Notes: a model not told the origin generated them from the letters alone. A stretch of DNA of 64,000 bases from Streptomyces liliifuscus (GCF_016598615.1 NZ_CP066831.1:4402001-4466000); one strand, 5' to 3'; counted from the first letter of the stretch, positions 50,249-59,503 are shown. A program made the numbers and translations.

Positions 50249-51316
50249 GTGGCAGCGCACCGCAAGCCGAGACAGCGCTCAGTCGGCGGCAGTACGGCCC
50301 GCACCGCCTTCACCATCGCGCTGGCGGGCGCGGCGAGCGCGACCGGGTTCGAGGGGACGGGAACCGCCGCCCCGGAGCTGACACCCGCTCAGGTCAGGGC
50401 GAAGGTCGACAAGTTGTACCAGGAGGCGGAGGTCGCCACCGAGAAGTACAACGGTGCGAAGGAGAAGTCGACGAAGACGCGGGGCCGCCTGGACACCCTT
50501 CAGGACGAGGCCGCGCGCAGGACGCAGCGGCTCAACTCCGAGCGGGACGCGCTCGGTTCGCTCGCCGCCGCGCAGTACCGGGACGGCGGCGTCGACCCCG
50601 CACTGGGGCTCATGCTCTCCTCCGACCCGGATCAGTACCTGGAGGGGGCCGCGTTCGCCGAGCGGGCCGGCAGCAGGCAGGCCTCGAAGGTGTCGCGCGT
50701 ACGCCGACAGCTGCGCGAGATCGAACAGTTGCGCGGCGCCGCCCATGTCGAACTCACCTCGCTCAAGGAGCGGCAGGCGGAACTGAAGCGGCACAAGACG
50801 ACCGTCACGGGGAAGCTGGGAGAGGCGCGGGATCTGCTGTCGCGGCTGTCGGACTCGGACCGGGCCCGCATCGGCGCCGACGACGCGGACACCGCCCGCG
50901 CCTCACGTTCCGCCGCGGGCCCGCGCGACCTGGGCGGCGGCGCCGGTTCGTCGGCCACCGCACCCAACTCCCGTGCGGCGACCGCCATTTCATACGCGTA
51001 CGGGAAACTCGGCAGCCCGTACGTGTGGGGCGCCACCGGACCCGACGCCTTCGACTGCTCGGGGCTGATGCAGGCCGCGTACCGCGCCGCGGGGATCGAA
51101 CTGCCCCGCACGACGTACGCGCAGATCAACGCGGGCCAGCGTGTGTCGCGGTCCGAACTGCGCCCCGGCGACCTGGTGTTCTTCTACTCGGGCATCAGCC
51201 ATGTGGGGCTGTACGTGGGCAACGGGCAGATGGTCCACGCGCCCAATCCGTCGGCGCCGGTGCGGGTGGCGCCGATCGACGAGATGCCGTTCGCGGGTGC
51301 CACGCGCGTGGCGTGA
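50249..51316 (+). CDS. secreted NlpC/P60 peptidoglycan hydrolase (paralogue)
   Basis: 355 aa, GTG start (VAAHRKPRQRSVGG) with GAAGGA 12 nt upstream. Same plan as the 48203 protein: signal peptide (FTIALAGAASATGF), coiled coil (VDKLYQEAEVATEKYNGAKE to about 215), Asp/Ala linker and NlpC/P60 domain (about 245-350) with C270 (FDCSGL), H318 (ISHVG) and H330 (MVHAP). The signal peptide ends less cleanly (GTGTAAPEL). A recent duplication with a different leader implies separate control of two similar endopeptidases. Confidence 0.93.
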   Translation: MAAHRKPRQRSVGGSTARTAFTIALAGAASATGFEGTGTAAPELTPAQVRAKVDKLYQEAEVATEKYNGAKEKSTKTRGRLDTLQDEAARRTQRLNSERDALGSLAAAQYRDGGVDPALGLMLSSDPDQYLEGAAFAERAGSRQASKVSRVRRQLREIEQLRGAAHVELTSLKERQAELKRHKTTVTGKLGEARDLLSRLSDSDRARIGADDADTARASRSAAGPRDLGGGAGSSATAPNSRAATAISYAYGKLGSPYVWGATGPDAFDCSGLMQAAYRAAGIELPRTTYAQINAGQRVSRSELRPGDLVFFYSGISHVGLYVGNGQMVHAPNPSAPVRVAPIDEMPFAGATRVA

Positions 51317-51578
51317 GCCGGCCGGCGAACAGGCAGGGGCTGCAGGCAGGGCTACAGGCGGGAACAGGCAGGGATCAAGTGAAGAGAGCGGGGGAGTTCA
51401 AGCCGTTCGGGCATCGGTCCGGCTTGGATGGGCATCGCAGGGGTACTGCGGCGGGTAGCGTCGGCGTGGCACTGTTCGACATGCCGCACCGCACGGTCGC
51501 GATCCGCTCCGGTCTCATCCGCCTCGCTCCCTTCCGTTCCGTTCCGCCTGGTTCGCCGTCGCCCTCCCGAAGGATTCA

Positions 51579-52274
51579 ATGCCCGGCTCCACGCTGCCGC
51601 CGCCTCCGCCGCCGCCCGCGTACATCAGCGGCTGGCCGGACAGGTCGGCGCTGCTGGCGGACCGCGGGCGGGCGTTGGAGGAGCTGCGCAGACGCAGTCT
51701 CGGAGTGCACCGGGTGCTGCTGCTGTGGCTCCTGGCGGTCGCGGCGATCATCGGATGGGCGCTGCTGGTACTGCCGTTGCAGCAACTGGAGCAGCGCGAT
51801 CCCACCGGGTTCATCCTGGGTCCGCTCTTCGCGGTCCTCGGTCTGGCCTCGCTGGCACCCTCCGTCGTGGCCGTCGTACTCGCCGTCCGGCGGGACCGCC
51901 ATATCAGCCAACTTCTCGACGCCTGGCTGCGGTTGGACAGCCATCCGCCCACCGACGACCGCCTGCGCTCCTCCGGCCTGAGTCTCTTCTGGCTGCTCTC
52001 CTCGCTCACCGTCTGCGCGTTCGGGCTGTGGACGTCGTTCGCGGGGGTGGCGGAGGCGAGGCCCGAACATGACGCGTACAGCGATGTGGTGCTCGTGATG
52101 GGGATCGGCTTCATCCTCTGGCTGACCGGTCTGATCGGCGTGGTGAAGGCCGTACGGCACTATCGGTGGGCCGTGCGGGTGTTGGGACCCCGGGTACCGG
52201 TCGGGCAGCGGACAACGGCCTCGCCCAGCACGGCGATCCCCTCCTCGATCGCCGACACCGAGGACGCCGCGTAG
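51579..52274 (+). CDS. four-helix membrane protein, function unknown
   Basis: 231 aa; ATG at MPGSTLPPPPPPPAY behind AAGGA. Pro-rich start, then a short amphipathic helix (LLADRGRALEELRRR), and membrane helices at about 47-68 (VLLLWLLAVAAIIGWALLVL), 82-104 (LGPLFAVLGLASLAPSVVAVVLA), 137-156 (LFWLLSSLTVCAFGLWTSF) and 173-194 (VVLVMGIGFILWLTGLIGVV). The C-terminal 115 bp overlap the MocR gene tail to tail. No known domain recognised. Confidence 0.75.
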   Translation: MPGSTLPPPPPPPAYISGWPDRSALLADRGRALEELRRRSLGVHRVLLLWLLAVAAIIGWALLVLPLQQLEQRDPTGFILGPLFAVLGLASLAPSVVAVVLAVRRDRHISQLLDAWLRLDSHPPTDDRLRSSGLSLFWLLSSLTVCAFGLWTSFAGVAEARPEHDAYSDVVLVMGIGFILWLTGLIGVVKAVRHYRWAVRVLGPRVPVGQRTTASPSTAIPSSIADTEDAA

Positions 52275-53869
52275 CCGAGCAGCAGCCCCGGCGGGCCGCC
52301 CGGCCGTTGACGGTGCCAGGAGAGCGGGTGCACCTTGACGCCACGGGCCAGCGCGGCGGCGGCGAGGTCGGTATCCCTGAAGTCCCCGGTTCCGGGTCTG
52401 TCGTCGGTTCCGGCGCTGTCGTCGGTTCCGACAGTGCCATCCCCGCCGAACGTGATCAGCAGATGCAGTCCGGCCGCGGCCCCGTGCACCACCGCCCCCG
52501 GCAGACACTCCCGTATCGCCGCGATCATCGCGTCCCGCCGACGCCGATGGCGCCGCCGTACGAGCCGCAGGTGCCGTTCCAGTTCGCCCGACTCCATCAG
52601 CCGGGCCAGCACGAGCTGGGGCAGAACCGCGTTGCCGAGGTCGGCGTACCGTTTCGCGGCGACCAGGGCCTCCCGGTATCGCGCGGGCGCCACCACCCAT
52701 CCCATCCGCAGGGCGGGCGCGAGCAGCTTGGACACGCTTCCGGCGTAGCAGACCCGCTCCGGGAGCATCGACCGCAGCGCGGGCACGGGCGCCCGGTCGT
52801 AACGGTGCTCGGCGTCGTAGTCGTCCTCCACCACCAGCCCGCCGTCCCCGGCCCACCGCATCAGCTCCCGGCGCCGCGCGCCCCCGAGCACGACCCCCGT
52901 CGGAAACTGGTGCGCCGGGGTCAGCAACACGGCCCGGTGGTCCCGCAGTTCGGAGACGAGGACGCCCTCTCCGTCGACCGCCACCGGGGGCGTACGCATC
53001 CCCTGGTTCCGCAGATGCTGCCGGACCCCGAGCGACCCCGGGTCCTCCACGGCGATCTCCTCGATGCCGTCCTCCCGCAGCACCCGCCCGATCAGCGCGA
53101 GCGCCTGCGCGGTCCCGGCGACGATCAGTACGTCACCGGCGTCGACCCTGATCCCCCGGTACCGCCCCAGCCACCGGGCGACAGCGCGCCGCAGCTCCTC
53201 GGTCCCACGCGGATCCCCGTACCCGAACCCGCCCGCCGCCAGCTCCCCGAACACCCCACGCTCGGCCCGCAGCCAGGCCGCCCGCGGAAACGCCGCGAGA
53301 TCCGGCACCCCGGGCGACAGATCGATCCGCGCCGCCGCCGTACGGATCAGATCGAAGACGTCATCACCGGGCGGGTTGCTGAAGGGGGAGGACGGAGTGG
53401 AGGGGGACGGGGACAGGGACGGAGGGTACGGGAAGGGGGCGGACGGGGAGGGGGCGGACGGGGAGGGGGCGTACACGGGCTCGGCGTAAGCGAGCTGCCC
53501 CGAACCGACCTCATGATCCCCGGCACCGGAGCCCGGAGCCCTCACCGTCCCCACCACCGTCCCGCCCCTCCCCCGCCCTTCCACCTGCCCCTCCTCCGAG
53601 AGCCGCCGGTACGCCTCGGTCACCACCCCGCGCGATACGCGCAACTCCGCGGCGAGCACCCGAGTCGCCGGAAGCCGGCTGCCGACCGGCAACCGCCCGT
53701 CGGCGACGGCCTGTCGCAACTGCCCGGCCAGCCACTCGGCCCGCCCACCGAACGGCGCCTCACGCACATCGAGTTGGAGAAAGTCGGAGCCGGAGACAAC
53801 CGAACCCGAGCCGAAGCCCGACTCCCCCTCTATGGCCCCATCAACAGCACCCTCTTTGGACCTGTCCAC
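52160..53869 (-). CDS. MocR/PdxR-type GntR regulator with aminotransferase domain
   Basis: 569 aa from GTG (VDRSKEGAVDGA); the ribosome site is weak, so the start is uncertain. The N-terminal GntR winged helix (about 40-110: LRQAVADGRLPVGSRLPATR, LRVSRGVVTEAYRRL) is joined by a Pro/Ser/Tyr linker (YAPSPSAPSPSAPFP) to a fold-type I aminotransferase domain (about 190-540) with the PLP lysine in YAGSVSKLLAPALRMGWVV. MocR proteins sense PLP or an amino compound and regulate a divergent gene. Here the divergent neighbour is the methyltransferase at 53899, 29 bp away, so that is the likely target. Confidence 0.88.
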   Translation of the reverse strand: MDRSKEGAVDGAIEGESGFGSGSVVSGSDFLQLDVREAPFGGRAEWLAGQLRQAVADGRLPVGSRLPATRVLAAELRVSRGVVTEAYRRLSEEGQVEGRGRGGTVVGTVRAPGSGAGDHEVGSGQLAYAEPVYAPSPSAPSPSAPFPYPPSLSPSPSTPSSPFSNPPGDDVFDLIRTAAARIDLSPGVPDLAAFPRAAWLRAERGVFGELAAGGFGYGDPRGTEELRRAVARWLGRYRGIRVDAGDVLIVAGTAQALALIGRVLREDGIEEIAVEDPGSLGVRQHLRNQGMRTPPVAVDGEGVLVSELRDHRAVLLTPAHQFPTGVVLGGARRRELMRWAGDGGLVVEDDYDAEHRYDRAPVPALRSMLPERVCYAGSVSKLLAPALRMGWVVAPARYREALVAAKRYADLGNAVLPQLVLARLMESGELERHLRLVRRRHRRRRDAMIAAIRECLPGAVVHGAAAGLHLLITFGGDGTVGTDDSAGTDDRPGTGDFRDTDLAAAALARGVKVHPLSWHRQRPGGPPGLLLGYAASSVSAIEEGIAVLGEAVVRCPTGTRGPNTRTAHR

Positions 53870-53898
53870 AGGACCATTCTCGAACAAGGCTCGCAGCC

Positions 53899-54744
53899 AT
53901 GACCACAAGCGCCGACCCCATCGACTACGTCCACGGCTACTCCCCTCACGAGTCCCGCCGCCTCGGCAACCAGGCAAACACCCTCGCGGAACTGCTCCAC
54001 GCCGGCACGGCGTACCCACCGGGCAGCAAGGTCCTGGAGGTGGGCTGCGGGGTGGGTGCCCAGACGGTGCACCTGGTCGCGGCGAGCCCGGAGGCCCGCT
54101 TCACGGCGGTGGACATCTCGGCCACCTCGCTGGCCCAGGCCCGCGCCCGCGTCACGGCCGGGTTCCCGGACGCGCTGGTCACCTGGCACCGGGCCGACCT
54201 CTTCGAACTCCCTTTCAAGGGGGACGAGTTCGACCACGTCTTCGTCTGTTTCGTGCTTGAGCACCTGCCCGACCCGCGACGGGCCCTGACCGCCCTGCGC
54301 CGCGTCCTACGTCCCGGCGGCACCCTCACCGTCATCGAGGGCGACCACGGCTCGACGTTCTTCCACCCCGACAGCACGTACGCCCATGCCGCCATCGACT
54401 GCCAGGTCCGGCTCCAGCAGGCGGCGGGCGGAAACGCGCTGCTGGGCCGTCAACTGCACCCGCTTCTCACCACCGCCGGGTACGAACACGTCGACGTCCG
54501 GCCCCGGCCGGTCTACGCCGACAGCTCCCGCCCGGCCCTGGTCGAGGGCTTCACCCGCAACACCTTCATCGCGATGATCGAGTCCGTACGGGAGGACGCC
54601 CTGGCCGCGGGGCTCATGACCCCCACGGACTGGGATCACGGCCTGGCGGACCTGCGCCGCACGGCAGACCCGGACGGCACCTTCCACTACACGTTCTTCA
54701 AGGCCGTGGCCGTGAACCCCTCGAACGTGGCCGTGAACCCCTGA
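53899..54744 (+). CDS. class I SAM-dependent methyltransferase
   Basis: 281 aa. SAM-binding motif I is VLEVGCGVGAQT (about 45-56), with the acidic end of strand 2 in FTAVDIS and motif post-I DLFELPFKGDEFDHVFV. The C-terminal half (from about 150) carries the substrate lid. It has no visible ribosome site of strength. It is divergent from the MocR gene, which suggests that its product or substrate is tied to an amine or PLP-related metabolite. Its substrate is unknown. It ends 2 bp from the converging response-regulator gene. Confidence 0.88.
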   Translation: MTTSADPIDYVHGYSPHESRRLGNQANTLAELLHAGTAYPPGSKVLEVGCGVGAQTVHLVAASPEARFTAVDISATSLAQARARVTAGFPDALVTWHRADLFELPFKGDEFDHVFVCFVLEHLPDPRRALTALRRVLRPGGTLTVIEGDHGSTFFHPDSTYAHAAIDCQVRLQQAAGGNALLGRQLHPLLTTAGYEHVDVRPRPVYADSSRPALVEGFTRNTFIAMIESVREDALAAGLMTPTDWDHGLADLRRTADPDGTFHYTFFKAVAVNPSNVAVNP

Positions 54745-54746
54745 CG

Positions 54747-55610
54747 TCAGACCAGCCGTCGGGCCGTCGCCCACCGCGTCAGCTCGTGCCGGTTCGACAG
54801 TTGCAGCTTCCTCAGGACCGCCGAGACGTGGGACTCGACCGTCTTGACGGAGATGAACAGCTGCTTGGCGATCTCCTTGTACGCGTACCCGCGGGCGATG
54901 AGGCGCAGGACCTCCCGCTCGCGCTGGGTGAGGCGGTCCAGGTCCTCGTCGACCGGCGGGGCGTCCGTGGAGGCGAAGGCGTCGAGGACGAAGCCGGCCA
55001 GGCGGGGCGAGAAGACCGCGTCGCCGTCCTGGACGCGGAAGACGGAGTCGACGAGGTCCGTGCCGGTGATCGTCTTCGTGACATAGCCACGGGCGCCGCC
55101 CCGGATCACCCCGATGACGTCCTCCGCGGCGTCCGACACGGACAGCGCGAGGAACCGCACCGGCTGCTCGGCGTCCGCCATCAACGGCGAGCAGCGGCGC
55201 AGGACTTCGACCCCGCCGCCGCCCGGGAGGTGCACGTCCAGGAGGACGACCTCGGGGCGGGTCGCGGTGATGACCGTGACGGCCTGGTCGACGTCGGCGG
55301 CCTCGCCGACCACCTCGACGCCGGTCCGCTCGGTCTGCCCGATCTCCGCCTGGACTCCCGTACGGAACATGCGGTGGTCGTCGACGAGGACCACGCGCAC
55401 GCGTCGTCCGGGCGCGGCGGCCGCCTGATCGGGGGCGCCCGCAGGGTCGGGGGCCGTGGCGGCCCCGGACGGCGCGCCGGCCCCGAGCGGCGCTTCGGCT
55501 CCGGCCGAACCGGCCGCACCGGTCGGCGTGGCAGGGCCGCCGGCCGTGCCCGCGCCGGTCGTGCCGGCGTCCGGCCCGGCCGCTCCGGTCGGTTCGTTCG
55601 CGTCGCTCAT
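54747..55610 (-). CDS. LuxR-family response regulator
   Basis: 287 aa; ATG overlaps the stop of the kinase gene (ATGA). The first 68 residues are Gly/Ala/Pro low complexity. The receiver domain (about 70-195) has DD at 77-78, phospho-acceptor D125 (LLDVHLP), Ser/Thr in LSVSD and Lys in YVTKTI. The LuxR-type HTH (about 222-284) reads LTQREREVLRLIARGYAYKE ... VKTVESHVSAVLRKL. It is NarL/LiaR-like. It pairs with the PspC-containing kinase just upstream. Confidence 0.94.
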   Translation of the reverse strand: MSDANEPTGAAGPDAGTTGAGTAGGPATPTGAAGSAGAEAPLGAGAPSGAATAPDPAGAPDQAAAAPGRRVRVVLVDDHRMFRTGVQAEIGQTERTGVEVVGEAADVDQAVTVITATRPEVVLLDVHLPGGGGVEVLRRCSPLMADAEQPVRFLALSVSDAAEDVIGVIRGGARGYVTKTITGTDLVDSVFRVQDGDAVFSPRLAGFVLDAFASTDAPPVDEDLDRLTQREREVLRLIARGYAYKEIAKQLFISVKTVESHVSAVLRKLQLSNRHELTRWATARRLV

Positions 55611-56926
55611 GTCTCCGCCCTCTCCATCTCCAGCTCGACCTCCGTGCCGCCGTCCGGCACCGCGCGCAGCCGCGCCGTACCGCCGTTGCGCTCCATACGG
55701 CCGATGATCGATTCTCTGACGCCCATGCGGTCGCCGGGTATCGAATCCAGGTCGAAGCCCGGACCTCGGTCGCGGACCGACACGAAGACGGTTCTCCCCT
55801 CGACCTCGGCGAACACCTGCACCGCGCCGCCCTCGCCACCGTACTTGGCCGCGTTCACCATGGCTTCCCTCGCGGCCTGCATCTGCGCGCCGATCCGGTC
55901 GTCGAGCGGGCAGTCGCCGACGACCACGACCTCGATGGGGACGCCGTGCTTGTCCTCCACCTCGGCGGCGTTGCGCTTCACGGCCTCGGCGAGCGTGCCG
56001 GGCTCGTCGTCCTCGTCCTTGCCGGTGCCCTCGGGCTTGTAGAGCCAGTTGCGCAGGTCGCGCTCCTGGGCGCGGGCGAGGCGTCGCACCTCGTTCGCGT
56101 TCTCTGCGTTTCGCTGAATCAGGGTCAGGGTGTGCAGCACCGAGTCGTGGACGTGGGCGGCGACCTCCGCCCGCTCCTGGGCGCGGATGCGCATCAGGCG
56201 CTCCTCGGAGAGGTCCTGGGTCATGCGGACGAGATACGGGCCGGCGAGCAGCGCTATACCGACGAGGACCGCGAGCGCGGCCTGGAGGACAGATCCGAGG
56301 TGGGCGGCGGAGCCCTGCAGGACGAAGATCGCGGAGACGCCCGTGGCGACGAGCAGGACACCGGCCGCGGAGCGGAGCAGGGTGATCGTGCGCTTGCGGC
56401 GGCCGACCTCCATCCAGCGGGCCCGCCGCGCGTTGTCCGCCTGGCGCCAGACCAGGGCGACGCCCGCGCCCACAAGGACGGTGGGCCAGAGATAGGCCTT
56501 GGCTCCGCCGCTCAGGTCCACATTGCCGACGAAGATCATGGCCACCACGACCATGGCGAGCAGCGCGACGATCTGGCCCTTGTCGGGCTTGCGGGCGACG
56601 AGTCTGCGGCGGCCGTCGGGCGCGGTCTCGGTGGCGAGGGCGGGGGGCCGCTCGGCGTCCACACCGCCGATGCCGAGCGGGACGAAGAACCAGAACGCCG
56701 CGTACAGCAGCGCGCCGAGGCCGTCCGCCATCATCAGGCCGACGAAGACCAGCCGCACCCAGATCACGGGCAGCCCGAGGTGGCCCGCGAGCCCCCGCGC
56801 CACCCCGCCGAGCCAGCGTCCGTCACTGCTGCGGTAGAGCTTGCGCGGCGGCCGCGGGTCCTCGACGGTCAGGGTTGCGGCTTCCGGCATGCCATCGATG
56901 TTCACACGCCGGACGGCGCCGGGCAT
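55607..56926 (-). CDS. PspC-domain sensor histidine kinase
   Basis: 439 aa, ATG at MPGAVRRVNIDG (a start 12 codons later is possible). The N-terminal PspC domain (about 28-90; RSSDGRWLGGVARGLAGHLG, LLYAAFWFFVPLG) precedes four more membrane helices (about 125-235). The DHp segment has VAAHVHDSVLHTLTLIQRNA with phospho-His, and the C-terminal ATPase is HATPase_c (REAMVNAAKYG, VRDRGPGFD, GVRESIIGRM). It is a LiaS/DesK-like kinase fused to an envelope-stress PspC sensor. Its divergent neighbour also has a PspC domain. Confidence 0.94.
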   Translation of the reverse strand: MPGAVRRVNIDGMPEAATLTVEDPRPPRKLYRSSDGRWLGGVARGLAGHLGLPVIWVRLVFVGLMMADGLGALLYAAFWFFVPLGIGGVDAERPPALATETAPDGRRRLVARKPDKGQIVALLAMVVVAMIFVGNVDLSGGAKAYLWPTVLVGAGVALVWRQADNARRARWMEVGRRKRTITLLRSAAGVLLVATGVSAIFVLQGSAAHLGSVLQAALAVLVGIALLAGPYLVRMTQDLSEERLMRIRAQERAEVAAHVHDSVLHTLTLIQRNAENANEVRRLARAQERDLRNWLYKPEGTGKDEDDEPGTLAEAVKRNAAEVEDKHGVPIEVVVVGDCPLDDRIGAQMQAAREAMVNAAKYGGEGGAVQVFAEVEGRTVFVSVRDRGPGFDLDSIPGDRMGVRESIIGRMERNGGTARLRAVPDGGTEVELEMERAET

Positions 56927-57101
56927 CAGGGTCGACCCCCTAGACTCCCCTGATCTTCGAATCGGCTCGGGGGTCTCCTCCGAATCGGCGCGCCATCCCC
57001 TCGGTGATCACCGCGTGAGGGTCCGGCCCAGGGTCGATTTCAGGGTTCGGCCAGGGTCGTACCGACTCCCTTCCGGCCGTCGCGGCCGTCACCATGGACA
57101 C

Positions 57102-58568
57102 ATGACAGATCACCAGCACGCCGCGGCGGGTCCGGGACCCGGCTCCGGCCCGGCCGGGGGCTCGATCCCGGGGGCGGAGCCGCAGGACGCCGTGCCCGCG
57201 GCGGGCGCCCGGGCGACCGCGGGTGAGGAGCCGCGCGCGCCCGGGGAGCCGCCCACGCCGGGGAGTCCGGTCACGCCCGGGGAGCCCGGTGTGCCCGGGG
57301 TCCCGCGGAAGTTCCGGCGCGACCCGCGGCAGAAGATGGTCGGCGGTGTGTGCGCGGGGCTCGGGCGGCAGTGCGACATGGACCCGGTGATCTTCCGGAT
57401 CGTGCTCGCCGTGCTCTCGGCGACCGGCGGCCTCGGCCTCATCTTCTACGGCTTCGCCTGGCTCTTCGTCCCGAACGACGACGAGGACGAGAACGAGGTG
57501 CGCAAGCTCCTCACCGGCCGGGTGGACGGCCAGGCGCTGGCGGGCGTGCTGTTCGCCCTGGTCGGCTGCGGTGTGTTCCTCTCCATGCTGAGCAACAGCG
57601 GCGTGTTGACGTTCGCGACAACGCTCTCGCTGCTCCTCGCGGGCGCCGGGTACTGGTCGCGGCAGCGCGCCACGGAGGACCCCGACCCGCTCGCCGCGCA
57701 GGCCGTCGCCGACGCGCCGCCGGAGGCGCAGGCACCGCCCGTCCCCGCCTCGTTCCCGCCCTGGTGGCGCGAGCCCATCGTCAAGGACGGCACGTATGTG
57801 GGCGGCACGGGCTATCTGTGGGGCCCCAAGGACGTGCGTGACCGCGACATCGCGGCGGCGATCACCATCGCGCACGGCGGCGGCCATGTCCGGGACATAC
57901 GGACCCGGGCGCCCAAGCCGCCGGGGCCTCGCGGCATCGGTGGCCGGGTGTTCCTGTTCGCCCTCGCGGCGGGCCTGCTCGGTACGCGCCTGACCTGGGA
58001 CGACCGCGCGCTGGGCGCCAGCCTGCAGACCGGCCTGGCCTGCGCGCTCGTCGTGCTCGGTCTGGGCATCGCGCTCAGCGCGTTCCGGGGGCGCACCGGG
58101 GCGGGCTCGATCTTCCTCGCGATCGTCACGGCGGGCCTGCTGGCCTGCTCGGCGGCACTGCCGAAGGACATCAGCACCCACTGGGTGCGTACGGACTGGA
58201 CACCCGCGACGGCCGCCGCAGTTCAGGAGCACTACGACCTCGGCACCGGTGTCGGCACGCTCGACCTCAGCCGGATCGACGTGGCCAAGGGCAGGACCGT
58301 GACGACGAACGCCGAGGTGGGACTGGGACAGCTCAAGGTGATCCTGCCCAAGGACGTGACGGTGAAGCTGGTGATCGAAGTGGGCGTGGGCGACATCCAG
58401 TTGCCGGGCGACGACCAGCAGGACGTGGACGTGGCCCCGGGCAAGCACAAGCAGCTGACGCTCTCCCCCACGGGAGAGGGCACGGACAAGGCCAAGGCGG
58501 GCGGCACGCTCGACCTCACCCTCGAAGTCGGCATCGGACAGGCGGAGGTCACCCGTGGCACGTCATGA
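57102..58568 (+). CDS. PspC-domain membrane protein with LiaF-like C terminus
   Basis: 488 aa from MTDHQHAAAGPGPG. A Gly/Pro N terminus (to about 65) is followed by the PspC domain (about 78-145; RDPRQKMVGGVCAGLGRQCD), several membrane helices and a C-terminal beta domain (about 385-488; VGTLDLSRIDVAKGRTVTTN, EVGLGQLKVILPKDV, EVGVGDIQLPG) like the LiaF family that restrains LiaRS-type systems. Divergent from the PspC-kinase/LuxR pair across 175 bp, so it is probably its regulator or target. It overlaps the next gene by 14 bp. Confidence 0.9.
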   Translation: MTDHQHAAAGPGPGSGPAGGSIPGAEPQDAVPAAGARATAGEEPRAPGEPPTPGSPVTPGEPGVPGVPRKFRRDPRQKMVGGVCAGLGRQCDMDPVIFRIVLAVLSATGGLGLIFYGFAWLFVPNDDEDENEVRKLLTGRVDGQALAGVLFALVGCGVFLSMLSNSGVLTFATTLSLLLAGAGYWSRQRATEDPDPLAAQAVADAPPEAQAPPVPASFPPWWREPIVKDGTYVGGTGYLWGPKDVRDRDIAAAITIAHGGGHVRDIRTRAPKPPGPRGIGGRVFLFALAAGLLGTRLTWDDRALGASLQTGLACALVVLGLGIALSAFRGRTGAGSIFLAIVTAGLLACSAALPKDISTHWVRTDWTPATAAAVQEHYDLGTGVGTLDLSRIDVAKGRTVTTNAEVGLGQLKVILPKDVTVKLVIEVGVGDIQLPGDDQQDVDVAPGKHKQLTLSPTGEGTDKAKAGGTLDLTLEVGIGQAEVTRGTS

Positions 58569-58812
58569 GTTCCAGCCCGGCCGCCTCGTCGCGGGCTTCT
58601 TCCTCACGCTCACGGGCGTCGTCTACGCCGGAGACGCGGGCGACGCCTGGGACACCCCGTGGTTCGTGGTGATCCCCCTGGTCACGGCCGGCCTCTGCCT
58701 GGCAGCCGCGGCAGGCACCCTGTCCCACGAAATCCGCCGCCGGCGGCGCCGGGCGCTTCTCGCCCGGGAGACGCAGGGCTCCCGGGCGGACGAGCAGATA
58801 CCGGGCCGGTAG
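58555..58812 (+). CDS. small two-helix membrane protein
   Basis: 85 aa from GTG (VARHEFQPGRLV), overlapping the LiaF-like gene by 14 bp, so the two are coupled. Two hydrophobic helices: LVAGFFLTLTGVVYAGDAG (about 11-29) and PWFVVIPLVTAGLCLAAAAG (about 35-54), then a strongly basic tail (IRRRRRRALLARE). The short length and coupling suggest an accessory subunit of the LiaF-like protein. No known family recognised. Confidence 0.78.
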   Translation: MARHEFQPGRLVAGFFLTLTGVVYAGDAGDAWDTPWFVVIPLVTAGLCLAAAAGTLSHEIRRRRRRALLARETQGSRADEQIPGR

Positions 58813-58890
58813 TCCCTCGCGCACCCCGGCGCAAGCACAGCGACGCGCCGACGGCTGCGGCTGCGGCTGCGGCTGCGGGGAATGCGGTAC

Positions 58891-58942
58891 CGCGCCCCTT
58901 GAGGGGCGCGGGGAACCGCGCGACCAGCCCCCACCGGCCCGC
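58891..58942 (+). repeat. dispersed Streptomyces intergenic repeat, copy 4
   Basis: Starts with the hairpin cgcgcccc/ggggcgcg and continues with gcgcggggaaccgcgcgacc, one base different from the other copies. It lies between converging genes. A (ggctgc)n hexamer run precedes it at about 58852-58877. Confidence 0.7.
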
Positions 58943-58969
58943 GGGTTGATCACCTCGCCGACGGAGCGC

Positions 58970-59503
58970 CTAGTAAGCGCTGCTGGTCCGGCGCCTCCGC
59001 CGGGCCCGAAGCATCGCATCCACCGAGAACACCGACGCACCGGCCAGCACGAGCGGCAGCCAGGCCATCAGGTAGGGGAGGTCATTGCCGTAGTAGTACG
59101 GGTCCGACGCCCAGCTCACCGTCAGCCAGAGGCTGAGGGAGATCAGTGCGCCGCCGAACGCGGCGAGACGGGCGAGGAGTCCGATCAGCGTGCCGATACC
59201 CACCGCGAGCTCACCGAAGGCGATGGCGTAGCCGAAGCCGACGGGGTTCTTCAGGGCGAGATCGACGAGCGCCGGAATGGCCGAAGAGTCGCGCACGGTC
59301 CGCATCAGGTCGCCGACCGACCCGGCCCCGGCGTCGTGCATGAAGGCGCTGTCGGTCAGCTTGTCGATTCCCGCGTAGATGAAGGTGACGCCGAGGAAGA
59401 CCCGCAGCGGAAGCAGGGCGTACCGCGTCGCGGTGTCCCGCCAGTCACCGCCGCCGTCGTCCATGTACCCGGAGTGCGTGTCCATTCGCATGCCGTGAGC
59501 CAT
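58970..59503 (-). CDS. DoxX family membrane protein
   Basis: 177 aa from MAHGMRMDTHSGYMDD, behind GGAGAG; a start 12 codons earlier is less supported. After about 25 polar residues come four membrane helices typical of DoxX: LLPLRVFLGVTFIYAGIDKL, FGYAIAFGELAVGIGTLIGL, FGGALISLSLWLTVSWA and MAWLPLVLAGASVFSV. DoxX proteins are linked to thiol or oxidative stress and quinone handling, but roles vary. The gene stands alone. Confidence 0.88.
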   Translation of the reverse strand: MAHGMRMDTHSGYMDDGGGDWRDTATRYALLPLRVFLGVTFIYAGIDKLTDSAFMHDAGAGSVGDLMRTVRDSSAIPALVDLALKNPVGFGYAIAFGELAVGIGTLIGLLARLAAFGGALISLSLWLTVSWASDPYYYGNDLPYLMAWLPLVLAGASVFSVDAMLRARRRRRTSSAY

